Source: Novacetimonas maltaceti (GTDB lineage Bacteria; Pseudomonadota; Alphaproteobacteria; Acetobacterales; Acetobacteraceae). From it: a DNA stretch of 64,000 bases. Numbering within the stretch: position 1 is the stretch's first letter; every line of letters begins with the position of its first letter. Made by a program: the position numbers and the translations under genes. Below, piece by piece: positions 16,029 through 23,235 of this stretch. The DNA lies in NCBI RefSeq assembly GCF_002906255.1, contig NZ_POTC01000003.1, positions 1-64,000 of the forward strand, written 5' to 3'. A model generated the notes under the pieces. It was not told the origin of the DNA. It saw only the letters and a list, made by a program, of their open reading frames with translations, and made no database searches.

Positions 16029-16637
16029 ATGAACAACCCTGTCAACCTTGTGACCGGCCGCCGTGGTTTCCTCGGCCTTGGTGCCGGTATCGCCGCCACT
16101 GTTGCACTGGGAGCCTGCACCGTCAGCAAGTCCGGCAACGTCACGACCGTCACCCTGAACGTGGCGGAGATCAAGGATTACGGTCAGGCAGGCCTGAACG
16201 CGGTCACCCTCGTCCTGTCCATCGCGGCCGTGGCCAGCGCCATCGGCACGCCTGCCTTGGGTGTGATCAGCCTGGCGGACACGGCGCTGTCGACCGCCCT
16301 GACCAGTTTTTCCACGGCGGCCGGATCCACGCTGACGATCACCTACGACGACACGAACTGGAAAAGTCGCGTCGACAGTATCCTGTCCGACCTGACCACG
16401 CTGCAGAGCAACCTGACCGCGGCAATTACCGGGGCGTCCACGAAAGTGTCCAACGCAGACCTGTCCAATGCCAACACCGCCCTGTCCGCGCTGGGCACGG
16501 TCGTGTCGGCGTTCAAGGGCGTGCTGGACAGTGTAGCCGCGCGGCGCAATGTCGGGGCACGGCTGTCCGGTTCTACCGCTGCGCCCTCCCGAGCACAGGT
16601 ACAGCAGGCGCTCATTACACTGGGCGTGACAGCATGA
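16029..16637 (+). CDS. Prophage lipoprotein with Tat-like signal
   Basis: The 202-residue protein begins with a twin-arginine type signal (TGRRGFLGLGAG) and a lipobox ALGAC placing the modified Cys at about residue 31. It is therefore probably exported folded and lipid-anchored. The mature part is Ser/Thr/Ala-rich and helical (LNAVTLVLSIAAVASAIG; VDSILSDLTTLQSNLTAAI). I recognise no domain. Prophage lipoproteins can act in lysis (spanin-like) or superinfection exclusion; either is speculation here. The stop overlaps the next ATG. Confidence 0.6.
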   Translation: MNNPVNLVTGRRGFLGLGAGIAATVALGACTVSKSGNVTTVTLNVAEIKDYGQAGLNAVTLVLSIAAVASAIGTPALGVISLADTALSTALTSFSTAAGSTLTITYDDTNWKSRVDSILSDLTTLQSNLTAAITGASTKVSNADLSNANTALSALGTVVSAFKGVLDSVAARRNVGARLSGSTAAPSRAQVQQALITLGVTA

Positions 16638-16765
16638 CGCCCTTCATGGAGGGCATCATCTCCGGTGCAGGCGGCGTTGTCGTCCTCATCGGGTTGCTGG
16701 TCACGATCCCGCTCAAGCTGCATGCGCTGTATGTGGGAGCGCAGATGCGAGATCGCGGGCAATAG
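16634..16765 (+). CDS. 43-residue membrane protein
   Basis: This short protein starts at an ATG overlapping the lipoprotein stop (ATGA). It is almost one membrane helix (EGIISGAGGVVVLIGLLVTI) followed by a short basic tail, like a small holin or membrane-protein partner. The 3' end overlaps the convergent gene 16713-17486 by 53 bases, unusual for a stable arrangement and consistent with a cargo insertion junction. Function unknown. Confidence 0.5.
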   Translation: MTPFMEGIISGAGGVVVLIGLLVTIPLKLHALYVGAQMRDRGQ

Positions 16766-17486
16766 ACTCCACTGCAGCCAGCGCGGTTAGCGCAGTTGCC
16801 CGATCACAGACTTCGCTAAGACGCTGAGCGCGGCCCGGATGAATAAGGTTGCGAAAATATTTGGCTATCTCGGTTATTTTTTTTGTATTGTCTTTGATCA
16901 ATTTGAGAGATGTCGCAACCGTTATATATCCGGAAAAATCCCATCTTTCCGGTGATCCTTTGGGCCTCTCCTCCAAGGTCGAAAGATCTGGCGACTTTTC
17001 TATAGCCCACAAAAGTAAAGCCTCAGAAGCGCTGCCAGCCAAAACGGTCGCCGCTTTCCATTCTCCGTTGTGCAACGCGTTTGTCGCTGCACTGATGTCC
17101 AGTCGAATACTGTTCCGCAAGTCGGCATCCTCAATGAATGCCAGCTCCGTTGTCATAGGCGATGGAATTTGATCCGGGCATTTTTCCAAGGCATCCCGAA
17201 GTATCTGAAGAACGTTTTTGTCTCGTATGTCTGATATTGTAACTTGAAGATTTCCTCTGCGCTGCCAAAAAGCAACTGAGTTTCTAATAGCCTCAACTCC
17301 ACAAACGAGATCGCTATAATCCGTTCCACTAATCGTCAAAAATTCACTTGGAAGGTTATCAATCAAATGAACTATGGCAGTCAGTCCTGCCACCGATTGA
17401 TGGCTCACATGGGGGGGCTGCGATTTAAAGATCGTCCTAGTTTGGTCAATTAGGTCAATAATCTGTGTCGGGACTACTCGAGCCAT
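16713..17486 (-). CDS. AT-rich cargo protein, HEPN-like in its C-terminal half
   Basis: The 257-residue protein has no signal peptide or membrane segment. The C-terminal half contains EWKAATVLAGSASEALLLWAI (about residues 142-162) and later EIAKYFRNLIHPGRA (about residues 216-230). A helix with an alanine-rich 'AGSASEALL' followed by an 'RN..H' helix is the pattern of HEPN and DUF4145-type domains, which occur in toxins and anti-phage proteins; the R-to-H spacing here (RNLIH) is shorter than the usual R-x4-6-H. Base composition is clearly more AT-rich than its neighbours, a sign of separate acquisition. It is the last gene of a minus-strand cargo operon with hicA, hicB, an alarmone hydrolase and a 55-residue ORF. 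The HEPN call is inference. Confidence 0.6.
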   Translation of the reverse strand: MARVVPTQIIDLIDQTRTIFKSQPPHVSHQSVAGLTAIVHLIDNLPSEFLTISGTDYSDLVCGVEAIRNSVAFWQRRGNLQVTISDIRDKNVLQILRDALEKCPDQIPSPMTTELAFIEDADLRNSIRLDISAATNALHNGEWKAATVLAGSASEALLLWAIEKSPDLSTLEERPKGSPERWDFSGYITVATSLKLIKDNTKKITEIAKYFRNLIHPGRAQRLSEVCDRATALTALAAVESIARDLASALPHTAHAA

Positions 17487-17526
17487 GAAACGCTCCTTTT
17501 GTTATGCTGCGAATGTGTAATCTTGC

Positions 17527-17694
17527 TTAATATAGATGTACAGACTGGCAACAATCTTTACAGACGCGCAGCCAATCAGAATTTGGTGGTGCCAGCACGT
17601 CCGCTTCTGAAAGCACTTCCCGCGTCAATCTATGTCCGACGTGAGGCGTTAGCTGATATTCCGAATTAAAATGAACTTTATCTTTGTCTGCCAT
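17527..17694 (-). CDS. 55-residue CxxCC protein overlapping the alarmone hydrolase gene
   Basis: An ATG at 17694 lies inside the last codons of the alarmone hydrolase gene, in another frame, and the ORF runs to a TAA at 17527-17529. The product reads smoothly: charged N-terminus (MADKDKVHFNSEYQL), then DWLRVCKDCCQSVHLY at the very end. The CxxCC cluster with a nearby His could bind zinc. The overlap start is typical of coupled genes, and it fills the gap before the 17486 gene. Its short length makes it uncertain. Confidence 0.45.
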   Translation of the reverse strand: MADKDKVHFNSEYQLTPHVGHRLTREVLSEADVLAPPNSDWLRVCKDCCQSVHLY

Positions 17695-18202
17695 GTAGCT
17701 TCACGAGGGTCGAAGCATGCTGGTGCAGTGTCTCGTCTCCCTTTTTCAGAACACCTAGAAGCTCCGCTTTCTCCTGCATGTAGATCCTTGCAAATCCCAG
17801 ATCATATCGGGTGATGGATGCTGTATTGTCGATCAGGTCTGCCAGCTTGATGGTCTGACCTTCAGCCGAGGCCTGGGCCAGATGATCCCGATCCATCGCC
17901 TTGCGCACCCTACGGTTGCCGTCTTCCGGTCGGCTGACATCTGTCACCATTTCGACTAGGGCTGCCACGTCCTCACCAAATTCAGCCCTGATCTCCTCCA
18001 GCGTGACCGGTGTGTCTTCCACTACGTCATGCAGCAGCGCTGCTGCGATCACCTCATCGCGGGCACCTGTCTCCTTCACGGTCTGCGCAACACGGTGCGG
18101 ATGCACGATGTACGGTTCGTCCGTGTATTTGCGTCGCTGGTTGATTTTTCCGTGGGCAACGGCAGCAAATGCTGCTGCGCGCGATGTCAGGTCCATGGTC
18201 AC
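17678..18202 (-). CDS. Small alarmone hydrolase, Mesh1/SpoT HD-domain type
   Basis: This 174-residue protein is a single HD domain with no synthetase part. Counting from the GTG, metal and substrate residues match the (p)ppGpp hydrolase layout: His34 in YIVHPHRV, His58-Asp59 in AALLHDVVEDTP, Glu62-Asp63, and Asp122/Asn126 in KLADLIDNT. Enzymes of this type remove pyrophosphate from the 3' position of (p)ppGpp, and some act on related alarmones. A GGAGG lies just before the GTG at 18202; an ATG at 18196 is the alternative start. It directly follows hicB with overlapping stop and start, so it is translated with the toxin-antitoxin pair. An intact active site suggests activity; its role in a phage element is inferred. 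Confidence 0.85.
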   Translation of the reverse strand: MTMDLTSRAAAFAAVAHGKINQRRKYTDEPYIVHPHRVAQTVKETGARDEVIAAALLHDVVEDTPVTLEEIRAEFGEDVAALVEMVTDVSRPEDGNRRVRKAMDRDHLAQASAEGQTIKLADLIDNTASITRYDLGFARIYMQEKAELLGVLKKGDETLHQHASTLVKLHGRQR

Positions 18203-18630
18203 GCGACCTCCAGTACCTCGACTGTCGCCTGCCGTCCAAGCGCATGAAGGGCGGCCTCGACGCGTCCGATCTTGCTTTCATGCAGTAGATCGCGCAGGCG
18301 ACGCACGGATGATTCCGCCACGCCCAGTCGACGCGCCAGTTCCACGTTGCTGACCTTGTTCTCCAGCATGGCCGTATGGAGGGCCAGCTTGGCCGCTTCC
18401 AGCATAGGCACATAGACCAGAAGGCGACCGTTGGCCGCTGGCGGCACGGGCACGGCCGCACCATCGTCCACATAGATGGACAGTGACGTAACCAGCAGGT
18501 CCTGCGCCTCGCGCAGCGCCTCCTCCCGGGTTGCGCCATCGGTCGCCCCTGGCAACCCCTCGAATGAAGCCGTGATGGTGCCGTCCGGATTGGTCTCCAG
18601 ATCGACCGGGTAAGCGTAAAGCATCCTCAT
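18199..18630 (-). CDS. hicB: HicB-type antitoxin with C-terminal HTH
   Basis: The 143-residue protein begins with the HicB RNase-H-like fold (YAYPVDLETNPDGTITASFE, then GLPGATDGATREEALREAQD). It ends in a helix-turn-helix (NVELARRLGVAESSVRRLRD, about residues 92-115). HicB neutralises the HicA RNase and represses the operon. The gene overlaps hicA by four bases (ATGA). A perfect inverted repeat between the -35 and -10 elements upstream of hicA is the expected binding site. Confidence 0.92.
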   Translation of the reverse strand: MRMLYAYPVDLETNPDGTITASFEGLPGATDGATREEALREAQDLLVTSLSIYVDDGAAVPVPPAANGRLLVYVPMLEAAKLALHTAMLENKVSNVELARRLGVAESSVRRLRDLLHESKIGRVEAALHALGRQATVEVLEVA

Positions 18631-18839
18631 ACCTCCAGATCGGTTTCGGTCAGCCCGAGATCCTTGAGGATCTTGCGGAACGTGCCGGTGGCCATGTCAC
18701 CGCGATGGTTCGATACCACCGTCGGCTTGCCGTTCAGCCGCACCACGATGTGCGACCCCTTCCCCTTACGTTCGGTCATGTCCCAGCCATTCTTGTTGGC
18801 GAGGCGGCGGAGACGGGCGAGGAGGTCAGCGGCTTTCAT
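18627..18839 (-). CDS. hicA: HicA-type mRNA interferase toxin
   Basis: The 70-residue product (from ATG 18839) has the double-stranded-RNA-binding-like HicA fold. The motif GKGSHIVVR contains the catalytic His, and GTFRKILKDLGLTE closes the domain. HicA cleaves mRNA until bound by HicB. An in-frame GTG at 18857 exists, but it would start upstream of the predicted transcription start, so I prefer 18839. The predicted -10 element leaves almost no 5' leader, suggesting a leaderless message. Confidence 0.9.
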   Translation of the reverse strand: MKAADLLARLRRLANKNGWDMTERKGKGSHIVVRLNGKPTVVSNHRGDMATGTFRKILKDLGLTETDLEV

Positions 18840-18845
18840 GTCCAC

Positions 18846-18874
18846 AATATCGCGCACATATGCGCGAATGTCAA
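18846..18874 (-). promoter_or_regulatory. hicA promoter with internal operator
   Basis: On the minus strand TTGACA (18869-18874) and GATATT (18846-18851) are separated by exactly 17 bases. The spacer contains the inverted repeat CGCGCA-TATG-TGCGCG (18851-18866), with the arms fully paired. A repressor bound there would block RNA polymerase. HicB with its HTH is the obvious candidate. Transcription would start near 18840, next to the hicA ATG. Elements are seen; function is inferred. Confidence 0.65.
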
Positions 18875-18890
18875 CATAAATCGGTCATAA

Positions 18891-19700
18891 ATGAACGAAA
18901 TAAGCCCCCGACTTGCGAACTTGCGCAAGTTTGGCTGTCGCCCGGCAGAAATCCGTCTAGGGCAGCCCATGCTTTCCGTCGTGCGCGGCTTTCTGGCCCG
19001 ACAGGCTCCAGCGCGCCTGATCCGCACCGGTATCGATCCTGCCCCGCTGATGTTGGGAAATGACGTGCTGGGGGACTGCACGTCGGCCGGGATTGGCAAC
19101 CATGCCCGCGCCACGGCGGCGCTCAACAGGTTTCAGGTGGACGTGACCACGGCGCAGGCCGAGGCGTTCTATTCCCTGTCCACCGGCTACGTCCCCGGCG
19201 ATCCGCGCACCGACAACGGCGGTATTGAGGTCGACGTGCTGGCCACAGCCCAGCGATCCGGGTACGCCATCACCAACCAGACCCTGTTTCCCATCTGGGG
19301 CAGCGCCGATCCCGGCGATGAAAATGGCTTGCGTAACATCATGGCGGAATTGTCGGCGGTCTATCTGGGCGTGCGGCTGGCCAGGGCCGACATGTGGCAG
19401 GACGAGACCGGCGCTCTGCCCCCTGTCTGGGACACCGACACGCCTGCCGGTCATGGCGATCCAACACCGGGCAGCGCGGGCGGTCACTGCCTGCTGGGCT
19501 GGGACTATACCGGCACGGACGATACCGACCTTGTTACGCTACTGACGTGGGGCGCGAAACAGCGGGCCACATGGCGCTGGCTGCGGTCCCGAATCATGGA
19601 GGCTCACGGGCTGGCATGGCGGCAGCTCATGCCCGCAACCAGAAACGTCTGGGAAGCGCTGATCGCCGCCAACGATGCGTATCTGCGGGGTGCGGCATGA
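18891..19700 (+). CDS. Phage cargo protein with a possible papain-like cysteine peptidase fold
   Basis: The 269-residue protein has GNDVLGDCTSAGIGNHARA (about residues 52-70), GGHCLLGWDYTG (about residues 196-207) and DLVTLLTWGAKQRATW shortly after. Cys in the first motif, His in the second and a polar or Trp-containing third motif are spaced as in papain/C39-like cysteine peptidases, whose order is Cys, His, Asn/Asp. I see no Asn at the classical third place, so activity is uncertain. There is no signal peptide. It diverges from the hicA promoter. Start choice is uncertain because no clear ribosome site precedes 18891. Other possibilities are a non-catalytic member or an unrelated family. 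Confidence 0.5.
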   Translation: MNEISPRLANLRKFGCRPAEIRLGQPMLSVVRGFLARQAPARLIRTGIDPAPLMLGNDVLGDCTSAGIGNHARATAALNRFQVDVTTAQAEAFYSLSTGYVPGDPRTDNGGIEVDVLATAQRSGYAITNQTLFPIWGSADPGDENGLRNIMAELSAVYLGVRLARADMWQDETGALPPVWDTDTPAGHGDPTPGSAGGHCLLGWDYTGTDDTDLVTLLTWGAKQRATWRWLRSRIMEAHGLAWRQLMPATRNVWEALIAANDAYLRGAA

Positions 19701-20239
19701 GGGCGGCACTGCTGGCCGGACTGCTGGCCCTGTCCGCCTGCGCCAGTCAGCCGCGCGTGCAGACCACGATCCCGGCGGCCATGGCGGGCATCCAGTCCTC
19801 ACTGGCGCAGGCCGGGGCTGTGTCCGTCTCTCACGCCGCCGACTGGACGCCGGAGCAGACCGCGCGGTTCGAGCGCGACGTGCGTGCGGCCCAGTGCAGC
19901 CAGCGCACGTCAGATCCGGTCATCGGCACGATTGCGGGCAACGTGACGCTGGGGCTGTCCGGGTCGTTCACGCAGGCCGGGCAGTTCACGGCCGGCGCGA
20001 TCACCACGGCTCCGACCGTTGGCCTGCAGGGATCGGCCAGCCGGACGCGCATCCAGCAGGTCGGTTACGAGACGGAACTGCTGGGACAGAATGACGACGC
20101 ACGGCATCAGGAAGCGGCGCAGCTGATCGAGGATCGGCAGGCATTGCGGGATCGGGTGGGGGAACTGGTCGACAGTTGGAGCGCCGAACAATGCATCCCG
20201 CATGCACCGGTCTTATCGCTTGTGGGTGGGCGGCGTTAG
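19697..20239 (+). CDS. Small lipoprotein of the phage element
   Basis: The 180-residue product has a short signal (RAALLAGLLALSACAS) with lipobox LSAC and acylated Cys at about residue 15. The mature part has a Gly/Thr-rich middle (TIAGNVTLGLSGSFTQ) and a charged helix near the end. Phage outer-membrane lipoproteins of this size may be Rz1-like spanins or exclusion proteins, but the Rz1 proline richness is missing. It overlaps the previous gene and ends four bases into the convergent integrase gene. Confidence 0.6.
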   Translation: MRAALLAGLLALSACASQPRVQTTIPAAMAGIQSSLAQAGAVSVSHAADWTPEQTARFERDVRAAQCSQRTSDPVIGTIAGNVTLGLSGSFTQAGQFTAGAITTAPTVGLQGSASRTRIQQVGYETELLGQNDDARHQEAAQLIEDRQALRDRVGELVDSWSAEQCIPHAPVLSLVGGRR

Positions 20240-21450
20240 CGTCGTCGATGAGAAAGCAGGTCTGCAGGACAGCAAAATCCATCCAGCAGCGTATCGGCCC
20301 AATCCTGTGCCAGTTGACGCTTCCTGTCCCTATATTCCGCCCGGTTATAGGCTGCCTCAACCTGATTTTTCGACACATGTGCGAGCATTTGGTCGATGAT
20401 CTGTCTATCGTCTGGGCACCGCTCGTTCATAATGGACGAAAAGGATGCCCTGAATCCGTGCGGGACATGGCGACCTGCATAGCCTGCCCGATTCAACAGA
20501 TACCCTATTGCGTTTTCGGACATCGGGCGATGCGCCCATCTCGAATTGGGAAAAACCAGCGGCCCGCGCCCTGTAAGTGTTCTGGCGACATCAAGGACTT
20601 CGAGGGCCTGCCGGGACAGTGGCACCACATGTTCGCGCCGCATCTTCATTCTGGGTGCCGGAATGACCCATGTGTCTCCCTCAATCTCGCTCCACGGCAT
20701 GCTCCGGACCTCACCTGGACGCACGGCAGTCAGGGCAAGAAACCGCATGGCCAGCAGCGTTATGGGGTGCGCCGGTGTGGCCTCTGCCAACCGTAGCATT
20801 TCCCGCAGATCATCCAGATTGATGATGGCAGGCTGCCGCCCTTTCTTGAGAGGTGGCAGCGCGCCCTTGATGACGGCGGCTGGATCACTCTGCCCCAGTC
20901 CGCGTGCGATTCCATAGGTAAAGATGGCTGATAGACGCTGCCGCACGCGGCGGGCCGTTTCCTGGGCGCTATCTCGTTCGATCCCCTCGACGACATCGAG
21001 CACCATCGGCGGGGATATATCCGTCACGGGTATCTGCCCCAATTTTGGCCAGACAAAACGCTCCAGGCTGCTACGGACATCCTCTGCGTGCTTCGCGCTC
21101 CAGTTCGAGGAATTGACTTCCAGCCAACCCTCTCCGACCGCCTGCAGATGATTCTTGATGCACGCGGCTTCGGCCTTGCGCTTTTTTTTGGTCAGGGAGG
21201 GATCGCGGTTTGCGCGCAGTTCTTCCTTGGCGTCGTCCTTGGCAGCTCGTGCGCCAGCCAGAGAGACAGCGGGGTATTTTCCAAGCGCGAGTAGCTTCTC
21301 TTTCCCACCGAAACGGTATTTCATGCGCCACAGGCGCGTACCGTTCGGCTGGACCAGAAGGTAAAGCCCCTCGGCATCAGACAGCTTGTAAGGTTTGTCT
21401 TTTGGTTTTGCACGCCGGATCGCGGCATCCGTCAGCATGGATACCCCCAT
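20236..21450 (-). CDS. int: P4-type tyrosine integrase
   Basis: The 404-residue protein has the N-terminal DUF4102 arm-binding domain (MLTDAAIRRAKPKDKPYKLS; GLYLLVQPNGTRLWRMKYR) and a C-terminal tyrosine recombinase domain. Catalytic residues are visible: Arg in ALTAVRPGEVRSM, His-x-x-Arg in PHGFRASF, His in MLAHVSKNQ and Tyr in AAYNRAEYRD. It catalyses site-specific integration and excision. It lies about 145 bases from the 3' end of tRNA-Ser, its likely target. MGVS at 21450 and MLTD at 21438 are both possible starts. Confidence 0.95.
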   Translation of the reverse strand: MGVSMLTDAAIRRAKPKDKPYKLSDAEGLYLLVQPNGTRLWRMKYRFGGKEKLLALGKYPAVSLAGARAAKDDAKEELRANRDPSLTKKKRKAEAACIKNHLQAVGEGWLEVNSSNWSAKHAEDVRSSLERFVWPKLGQIPVTDISPPMVLDVVEGIERDSAQETARRVRQRLSAIFTYGIARGLGQSDPAAVIKGALPPLKKGRQPAIINLDDLREMLRLAEATPAHPITLLAMRFLALTAVRPGEVRSMPWSEIEGDTWVIPAPRMKMRREHVVPLSRQALEVLDVARTLTGRGPLVFPNSRWAHRPMSENAIGYLLNRAGYAGRHVPHGFRASFSSIMNERCPDDRQIIDQMLAHVSKNQVEAAYNRAEYRDRKRQLAQDWADTLLDGFCCPADLLSHRRR

Positions 21451-21594
21451 GCATGCAGAGATACCCCCATATATACCCCCATCGTATCCGTCCTTCGGCG
21501 TCTTTCCATGTCATCGCATGGCAGACCAGAAGGCGATAAAACGGCAGAAATCCCTAGGGATTGTCAACTGCTGTCACTGTATGTCAGGGGAAAT

Positions 21595-21640
21595 TGGCGG
21601 AGGGGATGGGATTCGAACCCACGGAACGAGTTACCCCGTT
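21595..21640. other. Probable attachment site (attR side) in the tRNA-Ser 3' end
   Basis: The integrase gene faces the 3' end of tRNA-Ser, the classical target for P4-type integrases. The T-arm and acceptor sequence here would be duplicated at the other end of the element. That duplicate is not in the window, so the core cannot be delimited. Confidence 0.55.
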
Positions 21641-21686
21641 CAGCGATTTAGCAAACCGCCGCCTTCAGCCTCTCGGCCACCCCTCC
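21595..21686 (-). tRNA. tRNA-Ser (anticodon GCU)
   Basis: The reverse strand folds as a class II tRNA: acceptor GGAGGGG pairs with CCCCTCC, the D arm starts GCCGAGAGG, and the anticodon loop TTGCTAA reads GCU. A long variable arm follows, then the T loop GTTCGAATC. CCA is encoded (21595-21597). The gene length is 92 bases with CCA. It reads AGC/AGU serine codons. Confidence 0.95.
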
Positions 21687-21786
21687 GCCGGGGAAAAGCG
21701 TATATTTCTACACGGCGTTTGCAGCGCTGCTTGTAGCGTGTTCCAGCAGCGCCGTCAAACGTTCAGATGAAAAAAATGTCCAGTTT

Positions 21787-23235
21787 TTACAAAACCTTTT
21801 TCAGCGCCTCGTTCACGAGGGCCGGATTGGCCTTCCCGGCCATCGCTTTCATCACCTGACCGACGAAAAACCCGAACAGGCGGTCCTTGCCGCTGCGATA
21901 TTCCTCCACCTTGTCGGCATGCTTCGCCATGATGTCAGCCACGACGCTGTCGATGGCCCCGGTGTCCGTCACCTGCTTCAGACCCTTGCGCTCGACAATG
22001 TCGGCAGCGCTGTCGCCGGTCTCCAGCATGTCCTCGAACACTTCCTTGGCGATCTTGCCGTTGATCGTCCCATCGGCGACAAGGTCCAGCATCCCGCCGA
22101 GGGCCGCCGCCGAAATCGGGCTGTCGCCAATATTGCGCCCCGTCTTGTTCAGCGCCGCGAACAGGTCGCCGGTGACCCAGTTGGCCGCCAGCCGCCCGTC
22201 ACGCCCACGGGCCACGGCCTCGTAATAATCCGCGATCGCCTGTTCCGCCACCAGTACGCCAGCGTCGTAATGGGGGATCTTGTATTCCTTTTCGAAACGG
22301 TCGCGCTTGTCATCCGGCAGTTCCGGCAGGCCTTTTTCCAGGTCACGCACCCATTCTTCCTCGATCACCAGCGGCAGCAGGTCCGGATCGGGGAAATAGC
22401 GGTAATCGTGGGCGTCTTCCTTGCTGCGCAGGGACCGGGTCTCGTTACGCGACGGATCAAACAGGCGCGTTTCCTGATCAACCGTGCCGCCGGATTCCCA
22501 GATTTCCACCTGTCGGGTGGCTTCCACCTCGATCGCGTGCATGACATAGCGGATCGAATTGACGTTCTTGATCTCGCAGCGCGTGCGGAAGGGTTCGTCC
22601 TTCTTGCGCACGGACACGTTCACGTCCGCACGCATGGAGCCTTCCTCCATGTTGCCGTCACAGGTGCCGAGGTAGCGCAGGATCATGCGCAGCTTGCGCA
22701 GGTATGCGCCCGCTTCCTCCGGCGAGCGGATATCGGGTTCGCTGACGATTTCCATCAGCGCCACACCCGCACGGTTCAGGTCGATGAAGGAACGGGTCGG
22801 GTCCTGGTCATGCATCGACTTGCCGGCGTCCTGCTCCAGATGCAGGCGCGTGATCCCGATATGGCGTACTGTTCCATCGGAGAGTTCGATCTCGACCGTC
22901 CCCTCCCCCACGATGGGATGGGTGAACTGGCTGATCTGGTAGCCGGTGGGCAGGTCGGCGTAGAAATAGTTCTTGCGGTCGAAACGGCTCTGCAGGTTGA
23001 TGCGCGCCTTCAGGCCAAGCCCCGTGCGCACGGCCTGCGCCACGCATTCACGGTTGATGACGGGCAGCATGCCGGGGAACCCCGCATCCACCAGGCTGAC
23101 ATGGGTGTTCGCCTCACCGCCATAGGTGGCCGACGCCCCGGAAAACAGCTTTGAGTTGCTGATGACCTGCGCATGGACCTCCAGGCCCACGACAATTTCC
23201 CACGTCCCAGTCTTGCCTTCGATCAGGTAGGACAT
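21787..23235 (-). CDS. gatB: Asp-tRNA(Asn)/Glu-tRNA(Gln) amidotransferase subunit B
   Basis: The 482-residue protein has the GatB hallmarks [13 protein letters not shown] near the N-terminus, [11 protein letters not shown], the tRNA-binding region with [17 protein letters not shown], and a C-terminal YqeY-like tail ending [13 protein letters not shown]. With GatC and GatA it converts misacylated Glu-tRNA(Gln) and Asp-tRNA(Asn) to the amidated forms in the cytoplasm. The ATG at 23235 overlaps the gatA stop (TGATG); a GTG directly before it is less likely. It is the last gene of gatC-gatA-gatB. Confidence 0.97.
   Translation of the reverse strand: MSYLIEGKTGTWEIVVGLEVHAQVISNSKLFSGASATYGGEANTHVSLVDAGFPGMLPVINRECVAQAVRTGLGLKARINLQSRFDRKNYFYADLPTGYQISQFTHPIVGEGTVEIELSDGTVRHIGITRLHLEQDAGKSMHDQDPTRSFIDLNRAGVALMEIVSEPDIRSPEEAGAYLRKLRMILRYLGTCDGNMEEGSMRADVNVSVRKKDEPFRTRCEIKNVNSIRYVMHAIEVEATRQVEIWESGGTVDQETRLFDPSRNETRSLRSKEDAHDYRYFPDPDLLPLVIEEEWVRDLEKGLPELPDDKRDRFEKEYKIPHYDAGVLVAEQAIADYYEAVARGRDGRLAANWVTGDLFAALNKTGRNIGDSPISAAALGGMLDLVADGTINGKIAKEVFEDMLETGDSAADIVERKGLKQVTDTGAIDSVVADIMAKHADKVEEYRSGKDRLFGFFVGQVMKAMAGKANPALVNEALKKVL

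Larger units (their letters stand above)
1..21597. mobile_element. Integrated phage-like element with Mu-like contractile tail (right part)
   Basis: A continuous block of phage tail, lysis and cargo genes ends with a tyrosine integrase placed beside tRNA-Ser. The tail gene order follows phage Mu from the tail terminator to the gp48-like baseplate protein. The integrase is of the P4 type, so the element is a mosaic rather than a transposing Mu. The right boundary is inferred to lie in the 3' end of the tRNA gene; the left boundary lies outside the window. No terminase, portal, protease or capsid gene is visible in the window, so it could be a complete prophage with head genes further left, a decayed prophage, or a tail-only particle locus. 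Confidence 0.9.
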
